Source of the DNA: Cryptomeria japonica | Taxonomy: Eukaryota; Streptophyta; Pinopsida; Cupressales; Cupressaceae | Direction: 5' to 3' | DNA: 60,000 bases | Assembly (NCBI RefSeq): GCF_030272615.1 | Contig: NC_081415.1 | Coordinates: 376,233,392 to 376,293,391 of the forward strand | In this document: positions 47,581 to 56,895 of the stretch, one piece after another | Layout: every line of letters begins with the position of its first letter | Position numbering within the stretch: position 1 is the first letter of the stretch | The notes under the pieces: model-generated | What the model saw: only the letters and a program-made list of their open reading frames with translations | Databases searched by the model: none | What the model was told of the DNA's origin: nothing | Translations under genes and position numbers: made by a program

Positions 47581-50500
47581 ATCACGACTTCTGCATCACA
47601 TGCTAGCTCTAGTGCACCTATTGATTCTATGAACTTCATTCAATGCAAGTTCAAAAACAATGCCCTGTCACAAGTACCTACTGGTGTAATAGTGGAAGAA
47701 GGCATTTCTGATTATATAGATTGTAAAATTGAAGACCTAGGGTCTCTCACAATCCATTCTTAGCTAGGTCTATTTTGTGGGAAGGATAAAAAGATCAAAC
47801 TAGAGTATAGCATCTTGGAGAAGAAGAAGCTTCACAATGCGGTTTAATTCCTAGAGGATTTCATAGATGACCACATTTGAATCATTCTGAGCAGGGTTCA
47901 TGGTGACAATATGTATCTTGAGAGAACACATGATATCACACCACAAGCTATTCATGCCATCATTGGTTTCTGCAACATCGGTGAAGTGCCAGCCCTGAGG
48001 AAGGTCATCAAGACCAAAATGACCAAGCTCTCTGGTTTAGTGAGCGACTCACGAGCAATGACTGCCAATTCCATCAAGGATGACCTAGTGAAATATGTGT
48101 GTATGGTGATAGGATACTGAACTTTTCATGCCAACATAATTAACTCTATATCTGCTACAACAGTAAATGCCGCTTACAGGATGATCAAGGAAGATGCATC
48201 GTTTGATTTGTGCACCTACATACAAAGACAACTTCTGTTAAATCTCAAATCAATCAAACAAGATAATGCATTGAAACTTAAGTTTGGACAACTACTGGTA
48301 GGGTTATTCTTCTACTTCTAAGGTTATTTCCTAGGAGTTGGAGATATTCAGTGGTCTACCGACCAATCGGACACCAAGCAGATCAAAGAGAGCCTACAAG
48401 AAGTTAGAACTGGTTACCCTGAAGTTCTGAACAAGTACTTTGATGAGTTCAGAAGCAAGATGAGCCTAAGGATGAGGATATCTAGTGACGTTGTCAAGAA
48501 ATATGAAGAGGACATCTACTTTATCATCAAAGTGGATGAATTCATAATGGAGGTTGTTGAGCCTAGATAGGAATAAGTGGAGCCTATTGGCTATGAGGTG
48601 GTGTATGATATGCTGGACAGGTATGCCTCTACCCTACTTGCCTCGCCTCTTGATCTGAAGGAAAAGAGAACAGGCACCTATTTGGAAAGGGTGACATTGG
48701 TTACAAAACCCTCAGCAAAGAAAGGGAAGGCAGTGCCTTCAGCATCGGCACTGGTTACTCCATCAAGTCCCAAAGTGACCAAGAGGTCACTTGCAAAGAA
48801 GAAACCAGAAGCAACACCTACCAAAGTCTTCGAGAGGAAGAGGAAGACAAAGAATAATTCACCGAACTCAGAAGAAACTATGTCTGAAGAAAAACCCAAG
48901 AAGACAAGACAAACAAGGAAAAAAACAAAGAATGAACCGGCATCATTGGCACCAGTAAATATTGACATTTCTTCCTACAAACCTTTGACACATTGTCAAA
49001 GAACTATTAAAAATATTAGGAGAAAGTTATTGAATGATTTATTAGATCATTTTGATGATTTCAATGATGAAGAAAAGGAAGAAGTTGAGCAGGAAATTAT
49101 TAAGTATTTGTGTGCTAATGACTAGTCGCCTTCAAAAATTAGATCATTGGATTCTTTGTATAAGTCTTTAGACAATAAATGGCGCATTGCCATAGAGAAG
49201 GAATAGGAAATAAGGGAGAAAGTCATTCTGAGCTATTTGAAGTCATCAATCAAAATAAAGGACTCTTCTTCACCAGAAGGAGAAGACTCTGGTTATTAGA
49301 AGGGAGAATTGATGATGTTGAAAAGGACACTCATCTGCATATGACAGCTAATGTACATACGCACAAAGTGCTTCAAGCCAACAAGAAGGCTGAGCAAGAA
49401 CCAGCAATAACAAAACTGGATGAAGTGTTTGATAATGAAGGAAACCCGGTTACTAAACCTATAGACACTATTGATGTTGATGCTCTGGATGTAGAGGATG
49501 TTGCTTAGGGTACACCATCAGAAGCAACAGGATAGGAGAAGTAGGCAGAATAGGTAGAAAAGCAAAAGGAAGTAGAGGACAAAAAGGAGGAAGCAAAGAA
49601 GCAAGCGACGGATAAGAAAAAGGAAGAAGATGAGGAGAAAAGGAAAGAGGAGGAAAAGAGAAAAGAGGATGAGAAGAAAAGGAAAGAGGAGGAAAAGAGA
49701 AAAGAGGAAGAAGAAAAAAAGAAACAAGAAGATGCAAAGAAAAAGAAAGAAGAAGAGGATAAAGAAGAGGAGAAGAGAAAGGAAGTGGAGAAGAAGAAAG
49801 CAGAGGAGGATAAAGAAGAGGAGAAGAGAAAGGAAGTGGAGAAGAGAAAGGAAGTGGAGAAGAAGAAAGTAGAGGAGGAAAAGGAAGAGGAGCGGCAAAA
49901 AGAAGCGAAGAAGAAAAAGAAGGAAGAAGAGAAAGAAGAAATGGCAAAAAGCACTCAGATGGAGACTCCAAAGGCAACTGGTAGTCAAGCCAAACTGGTT
50001 GACCTCACTAGTCCTATTGACCTCCAGTCTGCAAATGAAATGGAGCTGCTACAGAGCATTAAGGTTGCTCAAGAACACCTTGAAGTGATAAGGAGGAAGA
50101 AGGAGGAAGATGTGATCCAAGCTGTGGTGGACACTCTTACTGGTTTGTTACCTAGCACAAACCTCCCCAATACTGATTCATCACTGGCATAATTGAAGCT
50201 CCTATGCATCGTAGTGGATGATCAGGTGCAGAGCCTAGAAGAGGTAGCAGAGGAAAATTCCAAGAAAGAACATCAAAAGGCTCTCAACATTGCCTTGGTG
50301 AAGAAGCTAAGTGAGCTCTGGTCCAATCTGTAAAGTGCTCAAAAAGATATAAGGGATGCTCTAGACAAGGGGAATCTACTACTGAGTAAGATTTGCCAAC
50401 CCCATCTCTTCTGTGATGATGTGCTTGTACAGAAGCAAAAGCTACAATCTGACTTGCAGTTATACATGAGCACCTTCAAGTTGCCATATGAATCTTTTAT

Positions 50501-50825
50501 AGCTTATGGGCAAACCGTTCACTGGTTTCATATCCAGTCTACCAAAATAGAGTTGGAAATCAGCAACCGGACTCGAGATTTGCAGGAACTACAACTGGTT
50601 CTACTCCCATGCCTACAAATACTTTAGAAATGTTATCTCAATCTGGATGCCTTAATGGTGACTCAAGAGATGAGCACAATAGATGCCATGGAAGAATAGG
50701 TCTCCCAGATGCAGACAGAGATATAAGTGGCTACCTCCCTACTTGAGTCATGGTCCTTATCCATGAAGCAATTTTTGCAGGACTTCAAATCAGTTTTTGA
50801 CAAGTTTTACTCTTTACTGTCATAA
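47581..50825 (+). pseudogene. large ORF of unknown function replacing pol in copia-C
   Basis: One frame runs from about 47581 (first in-frame ATG at 47629) to about 49300, then after a single frameshift to TAA at 50823-50825, roughly 1,080 codons with about ten or more stops. The N-terminal third looks globular (VEEGISDYIDCKIEDLGSLT, DITPQAIHAIIGFCNIGEVP, RMIKEDASFDLCTYIQRQLL). The middle is basic and Ser/Lys/Pro-rich (VTKRSLAKKKPEATPTK, KPKKTRQTRKKTK). Next comes LLDHFDDFNDEEKEEVEQEI, then about 140 residues of almost pure Glu/Lys, then a helical C-terminus (NEMELLQSIKVAQEHLEVIR, VLVQKQKLQSDLQLYM). No catalytic motif of protease, integrase or polymerase is seen. It could be captured host sequence or a structural accessory protein. 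I do not recognise the family. Confidence 0.6.
49551..49960 (+). repeat. purine-only tract encoding a Glu/Lys polyampholyte
   Basis: Short units such as GAGGAGAAGAGAAAGGAAGT repeat tandemly, giving KRKEEEKRKE-type peptides. The opposite strand reads open as Ser/Phe/Leu-rich peptides in more than one frame, which is only an effect of the pure purine bias. Confidence 0.8.
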
Positions 50826-51094
50826 ACACTTATTCTTTTAATAAAACAGGGGTTAGTCTGCAATATTTTTTTATCATTGTTGGCAAAGGGGGAGAAGTAT
50901 ATAAATTTTGATGTTTTGATGTATACTTTCATGTTATTTTTGTTAAGAAGTAGTATACATTGTATTTTCTGCAAAAGGGATAGTGTATATGCTTAGGGGG
51001 AGTAATTTTTCTTATGGCATGATTTTTTGTTGTAAAACACTTAGAGGTCAAATTTTTTTTCCTAAGTGTTGCCATCAATGCCAAAGGGGGAGAT
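50826..51094 (+). promoter_or_regulatory. copia-C 3' UTR and polypurine tract
   Basis: Noncoding, with several purine tracts (GGCAAAGGGGGAGAAG ~50881, TTAGGGGGAGTAA ~50994). The last, CCAAAGGGGGAGAT (51081-51094), abuts the 3' LTR and is identical to the copia-A PPT. Confidence 0.8.
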
Positions 51095-51136
51095 TGTTGG
51101 CATTTTTGATGATTATGTTGTGATTTTCATTGATGG
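51068..51136 (+). promoter_or_regulatory. candidate stem-loop spanning the PPT/3' LTR boundary (copia-C)
   Basis: GTTGCCATCAATG (51068-51080) can pair with CATTGATGG (51128-51136) over the first 8-9 bases, enclosing the PPT and LTR start in a 47-base loop. It is shorter than in copia-A and copia-B. Confidence 0.45.
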
Positions 51137-52214
51137 ACACACACTTGCATTGAGATCACTTTTATACATATGAGTTATGCTCAACCGACAATTGTTCCCA
51201 ACTGGTATGATGCATTATAGTCTTTAGACTATCAGTGTTTTGCAGAATGTGTTTACCGGTCTGAAGTGGTATGTTGACCCCAAGCGGTTCAAGGATCTCA
51301 AGCGGTACTAAGGATCAAAGCAGCAGAACACATATTTCCCAGTCTTCATTTCTGTCAAACCGACAACTGGTATTTTGTATGAACTGGTAATACTCTGTGA
51401 TGACTTACCAACCAATATTTTGTGATGAGTTACCATCCATCGATTGTTTGACGGTGCTGACACTCTGGTGATCTTTTTGTGTCATGTTACCAAGTATGTC
51501 TAGATTCATTGAACCTAGGAAATTGGACTGTAAACCTATTGGACCGACATGAAATCATATTCCTTTATAAGGACATCATGTCTGGGGTTTTAAGTTATTG
51601 CGAGGGTTTAAGGTGGTTGATGAGTTAGAGAGAGTGTAAATGTATTGAAGACTAAAGTAATGCTGGAATGCATTAGGAACGAGCTATCAAGGATCTAACC
51701 AAGTAATCTGTGTTGTTTTCTAGATCACTCACTTGTTGATTACTCACATCTTCGACAAGTCTGAAGCCCTTAAATGGGTAGGCCCAATAGCCTTTTGTAA
51801 ATCCTCTAACAAGGTGGTTCACATCTGTGGATCTAAAATCCTCTAGCAAGGTAGTCTTTAATTGGACTTATCTCCTAATAGAGATTGAGATTCCAAATAG
51901 GATCTGTTCTAGTAAAGAACATTGTATGACCTTAACCGGTTTGACCTTAACCAGTTTGGTTCCTATTCTGTAGATAGTTACTTGTGAGTTTCATCTCACC
52001 GTGGTTTTTCCCATTTGGGTTTCCACGTCAAAATCTCTTGTGTTATGGTGTTTGTGCTTCTATGGGTAAATGCATTATTTGCTATTTGGTTTGCATGTGT
52101 GCTAACCGGTTTGTCTGCTAAACTATTTTACCAATTTACTGTTAGACTAGTAAAGTGTTTAAGTACATTGATTTTTGGCATACTAATTCACCCCCCCACT
52201 CTTAGTATTCATCA
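51095..52214 (+). repeat. copia-C 3' LTR
   Basis: Partner of 44742-45814. Extra bases include an added CTTAACCGGTTTGAC-like duplication near 51935. Followed by the right CACAA copy at 52215-52219. Confidence 0.93.
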
Positions 52215-52219
52215 CACAA

Positions 52220-53827
52220 TGCAATCAAAATTCACATGACACAACCTTTTATGCCATAGCCAACTCTCATTAATCTATGTAATCAAACATGTCTTCTTGC
52301 CAGAGTTCAAATGAAATATATTACCTTTTGTCTGTGTACCGGTTACTATCTCCAAGCCAGATCTATTAATGATTTTACATTTTCCATCCTTGAACTGTAA
52401 TTGAAATCCCTAATCTACCAATTGTCGCACACTCAAAAGATTGTGCCTCAAACCTTCAACATAATAAATAAACATTGACAGTATTGTTCTTACCATCCTA
52501 TGATATAGTTCATTTTCCTTTGATTATACATGCCTTGTCATCTCCAAATCTAACTAGACCACCATCAAATGCTTGCATAGATAGAAACTTCCCTTTATCT
52601 CTAGTCCTATGATGTGAACAACCACTGCCAATTACCCATTCATCCTTGTCTTCAATTTTAGTAGAAAGTGCCTTCTCTTCAGGTACATTCTCTTCAGGTA
52701 CATTCTCTTCTAGTGCCGGATCATCTTCCTTGATAGCCAGGAACACCCATTCCTTCCCATTGCCGGATCCACTAGAAGAGTCTTCTGCCGATTCATCATC
52801 AGAAATAGTAATGCCTTCCTCATCTGCTATGTAGCATGATTGTCTCTATTTTTCTTGTACTTATACTTTTTCTTATATCCAAGGTTAGGTTTAAATGATC
52901 TTCTAACTCTTTCTTCAAATCTTGAATTCCTTTCAGGACATCTAGATGCAAATGACCAATCTTATTACATGCAAAATATTTAAAAGGTGCTTTTCCTTCA
53001 TACTTACTTCCTATTGGTCCTTCCGGTACTCTTCTAGAAAATAGTGCTTCAAGTTGCTCAAACTCATAATCTTCTCTTTTCATATCTTCCAATTCCTTTG
53101 CATACAAATGTTTCCAGTCTTGCTTATCGATTGTAGATGTAGATGCATGAAAAGCAGGTTCATTCTTCACATTTCCAGAAGGTCCAAATTCTTCAAGCTC
53201 AAAAGAAGATAGTTTCCCAACCAAAGTATCTTTGTTGATAGATGTATTATTCATTGTTCTTAACTCATTAATAGAAGTAGCATTCATTTTGTAAAATGGA
53301 GGTAGGGCTCTCGGGACTTTAGAAACAATTTCATCTTCGCTCAAAGTTCCACCACAACATTGAATTCCCATAAAAATCTTATTTACCCTTTCCATGAATG
53401 CAGTAATCCTTTCATCTTCTTCCATCTTCAGGTTTTTATATCTCACTCGATAACCATCAAGTTTAGAAATATTCACTATAGGGTCACCTTCATTAAGAGT
53501 CTCCAACTTATCCCATATAGCCTTTCCAGATGATTTGTCGGTTAATCCCATTATTTGTTAATCAAAAAGTGCACATAAGAGGGCTTCTCTTTCACTACAA
53601 TCATTCTCAAGCTCCTTGTCCAAGTTTACTGGAGGAGGATTGACAGATCCCAGATTATAGGGCGTGACACCATTCTGTGTGATCTCCCAAATCTCCTTGC
53701 CAAGACATCTTAGATGAGTCTCCATCTGAATCTTCCATACTGTGTAATTTTCTCCATCAAGCCTTGGAATATCCCTTCGAAAGATATCTCCAAAAGAACT
53801 AGATGAACTTGAACTTTTAGTCACCAT
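52220..53827 (-). pseudogene. gag: copia-B gag and protease part
   Basis: ATG at 53827. The Gag core has WKIQMETHLRCLGKEIWEI, a stop near 53558, then AIWDKLETLNEGDP, MEEDERITAFMERVN and CCGGTLSEDEIVSK, closely matching copia-A Gag. The zinc knuckle is degraded (FACNKIGH keeps only part of CCHC). A frameshift near 52820 precedes the protease, where the catalytic Asp of DSG is Gly (WVIGSGCSHH). The part ends in the pre-integrase region at the copia-C insertion and continues at 44741. Confidence 0.9.
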
Positions 53828-53871
53828 AGGATCTTCCTCAAGCAGTTAATCTTTCTGCAGAGAGGACCAAA

Positions 53872-53883
53872 TCTCTGATACCA
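53872..53883 (-). promoter_or_regulatory. primer binding site of copia-B
   Basis: Element-sense TGGTATCAGAGA two bases inside the 5' LTR. It matches initiator Met-tRNA except the last base shown, where C is expected. Confidence 0.85.
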
Positions 53884-53885
53884 AT

Positions 53886-55097
53886 TGTTAGACAACTCAA
53901 ATAACCAGAAGACAACTGAGAGGAGGGGTGAATAAATTATCTCAGATTACTACAACCGTTAGCAATTTAAACTTTAATACTCGAACACAAAACATTAATA
54001 CCAGAATAGGAGATAAACCAATTAAGCATAAACAATAATCACAGAATAAATACCATCCATATAACACCAAGATTTGTATGTGGAAAACCCGGTAAAGGGA
54101 AAAACCATGGTGGGAAGCCTACCCATAGTTAGATAATTCTTTTGCAGTAAGTATGCAAATTACAATCGAGTGGCTTGCACTTGCAGGAAGGCCAATAGAC
54201 TAGAGCGCACTACTCATCACCAAAGGAGCCTCACTAACTATATAGAAATCCAGACTACGATCCAGGGAAGTGTTTAACTGTAAAAGATAGCATCTCCTAT
54301 GCCTGAGTACAATTTCGGTTAAGCTCAATACTAGAGGACTAAATCCTCTTACATAAACCCAATTCGATCTCCAATAATTGACCAACTCATATGCCTAAAT
54401 GATATTACATTATTCAAACATTACATTCCTTGACCATGACCTCTAACAATAACCATGATTATCTACAATGAGATCTTGCATCTATACATTCAAACCCTTG
54501 ACCATAAACAATCAAGTCGACCACCAGACAATAAACCAATTACATAATTACAAACCATGTCAGCCTTAGACCAAACAAATAATCAACACATAAGACATCT
54601 TAGAAATACATCAATAGGTCCTATCCACATGTTACATTAAAGTCGGTCCATAACCTAGATCAACCGGGACCCGGTATAGGTCCATACACTTCAGCAATGA
54701 TCTTCATCCACCATGTCTCGAACATGTGCACCAACAACATCCAAAAACTCCACTAGAAGCCGCACCAACACCACTTATGCAATTCATCAAATATCTCAAC
54801 CAAAAGATTTGTCGATGAAACCCTTGCCTAAACCAGAAACCAAGCTTCCAAGTAAGCAAGATAGCATCCAATCACCAGACCAAAACCAACTGACCAAATA
54901 TGAGAATGAGTATCATGAATAAACCAATTCCATCACCAAACTATACCAAAGCCTACTAGATCATACCGGATCCAAGTTAACCAGAAACCATTCAACCTAT
55001 CGGGACCAGGGTGTCGGTAGAGCATCCAAACAACTAATATTGGCATCAATGACAAACATCAATGCAACACATAATCAATTCCACCAAATGGCCAACA
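53886..55097 (-). repeat. copia-B LTR (5' LTR in element sense)
   Basis: Partner of 40506-41699, with ends TGTTAGAC and GGCCAACA. Its U5 stem is damaged in one arm (TCAGTTATC in the left LTR reads TAAATTATC here). Confidence 0.92.
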
Positions 55098-55103
55098 TTG
55101 GAG

Positions 55104-56893
55104 TTCGTGGCTTGTCTTTTTTAACCTAAAGACAGAGGATGTGATGGTGACTAAGGAGGAGGTATGAAATCTTCTAATTCCATCCTTACCATTATGCCTA
55201 ATTCTAAAATGAACACTATTTTGCACGATGACAACACTAGGCTTAGAGACTGCCTTTTTTTGGCATCCTTAGACCAAAATAGTCTCCCCTCTAGGAACTT
55301 CATAAATAGATGGTTACAAAATGTTTGGGTCAATAGACTAGGGTTTCAATTTTCATTCTATAGAACATTACAGAAGGGTGTATTCATTATCCTTTCTAAA
55401 GATGCTAAATTTCAGAGTTCTAGTTTGTTGGTAAATGTTTTTTTTGATCTATTGGATGGTCACCCAAGGATAATCATGGGGAGATCATTTCCTTATCATT
55501 CCCTATATGGGTCACAATTAAAAACATTCCCCCAAAGCTGTGGAACTAGTTGCCCAAGCCCTTAGCCTCAATCGGCAATGTAATAAGAATGGATAACACC
55601 ACTTCTATTCTCCCTCATATGAATGCAAAATTACTTATTTCCCTTAAGATGGGATTTGATATCCCGAGTGAGGCTAGGTATGAGTTAGAGGATGAGGAAT
55701 TTTCTTGCTCATTAGAATACCTTGGCAGAATTAACGCTTGCTTCTTATGTAAAAATGAAGGGCACATTCGTAGGAATTGCCCAATTTTGGGTAACTCCAA
55801 ACAGAAGGCCCCTAATATAAAGAAAACCATCCCCATGACTATCTTGGGTGATAAGGTGAGTTTATTCTCTAATTTTAATATGCCTATGAAGACTCCTAAT
55901 TTCATCCCCCCTCCTACCTTTCAATGTGAAGCAGTCAGGCAGCACAAAGGGGCTCTACCTAAGACTATTAATTCTAAGCAAGAAATGCTAGTTAACAAGG
56001 ATAGCAATCTCTCAAAATTGGAAATGCTTCATGCTGCGGTGAAAGAAGCTTCCAAAGAATCATTGTCTCCCATGCAAAATAATGTTAAGGAGGTCATAAA
56101 TAAATAAAATCTTGGGGCTTCTTACCCAAGAATGTTTCATTGAATACATAACAAATTGTTCTAGAAAAATTGAAGAAGATGGTTGATACTAGAAAGAGGA
56201 TCAAAGACCAAATCATAAACTTTGAGGTTGTAGTTGTCCCTGCCAAGCCTGTGGGCAGGACCTTAGATCACCCTTCCCCTAATCTTTACAGTGGTCTAGG
56301 CAAAGATGTTAGTGAGGGGAGGTCCAACCCCTCCTTGGATTTCATATCTCAGAGTCAGGCTGATGTTGATACATGTTCTGGTAAGACTTCTGATAATGAT
56401 AATCCCATTCTTGGTTCGGTTAATACTGACACCATGCATTTTTTCCTCAATAGCACCAATTCCCATGAGCTTGCAAGGACTAGGGGAAATGCCACCTAAG
56501 GTTTTGATGCAGATTTGGGAGGCAATATGGAGATATAAATTTGTGATGACATGTTAGAAACTGACCCCGACTTCAAGGAGATTGGTAAGGACAAGACCCT
56601 AACTTGAACCATTGTCCCTTACTCTAGGGTTCCTAACCAATAACTGATGGACAAAGCCATGAAATCTTTTGGTATCAAGAAATCTAGATCCAAAAAAGTG
56701 AAAAAGAATAGGGGCAAAAAGAAGAAGGAAACTTCTTAGGACCTAGGGTTTGAATAAATTTTGGATTTAAAAAAATAGAGGGGTAGACCCAATAACTCCA
56801 TTGCTACTATGCCCATCAAGAAATAGGATCTTAAGTAGTTACCTAAATGGTACAAAGCCTTTAGGTCACCCTTGGACACCTCTCTTTAATTAT
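55104..56893 (+). pseudogene. LINE ORF1 protein remnant
   Basis: The frame continues in phase from 40505 and has two stops (TAA near 55131 and TAA near 55152). NRLGFQFSFYRTLQKGVFII belongs to the RNA-recognition-like (DUF4283-type) domain of plant L1 ORF1. A frameshift near 55540 leads to the zinc knuckle CFLCKNEGHIRRNC (~55740). A further shift near 56110 leads to the C-terminal region, ending in a basic stretch (KSRSKKVKKNRGKKKK, ~56690) and a run of stop-broken sequence to about 56893. The protein would bind LINE RNA. Confidence 0.78.
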
Positions 56894-56895
56894 AA

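Larger units (their letters stand above)
44742..52214 (+). mobile_element. non-autonomous copia-type LTR element (copia-C): Gag plus a large ORF of unknown function, no pol
   Basis: It has complete structure: LTRs 44742-45814 and 51095-52214, PBS at 45817, PPT at 51083-51094 and a perfect CACAA duplication. The internal 5.28 kb holds a zinc-knuckle Gag (45865-47140), a noncoding leader and a ~1,080-codon ORF (47581-50825). No protease, integrase, RT or RNase H motif occurs on either strand. PBS, PPT and LTR tip match the autonomous copia-A, which suggests it was mobilised in trans. It sits inside copia-B. Confidence 0.9.
40506..55097 (-). mobile_element. Ty1/copia retrotransposon (copia-B), split by copia-C
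   Basis: LTRs 40506-41699 and 53886-55097 (about 1.2 kb) are clear copies of each other. The internal region on the minus strand is split into gag (52220-53827) and integrase-RT-RNase H (41978-44741) by the 7.5-kb copia-C insertion. Domain order and sequence match copia-A, so the two are related families. PBS and PPT each show mutations, and coding decay is heavier than in copia-A. Confidence 0.93.

Noticed and set aside
49468-49988. Three overlapping minus-strand open frames rich in Ser, Phe and Leu
   Set aside because: They are the complement of a pure purine tract; pyrimidine-only sequence has no stops in any frame.
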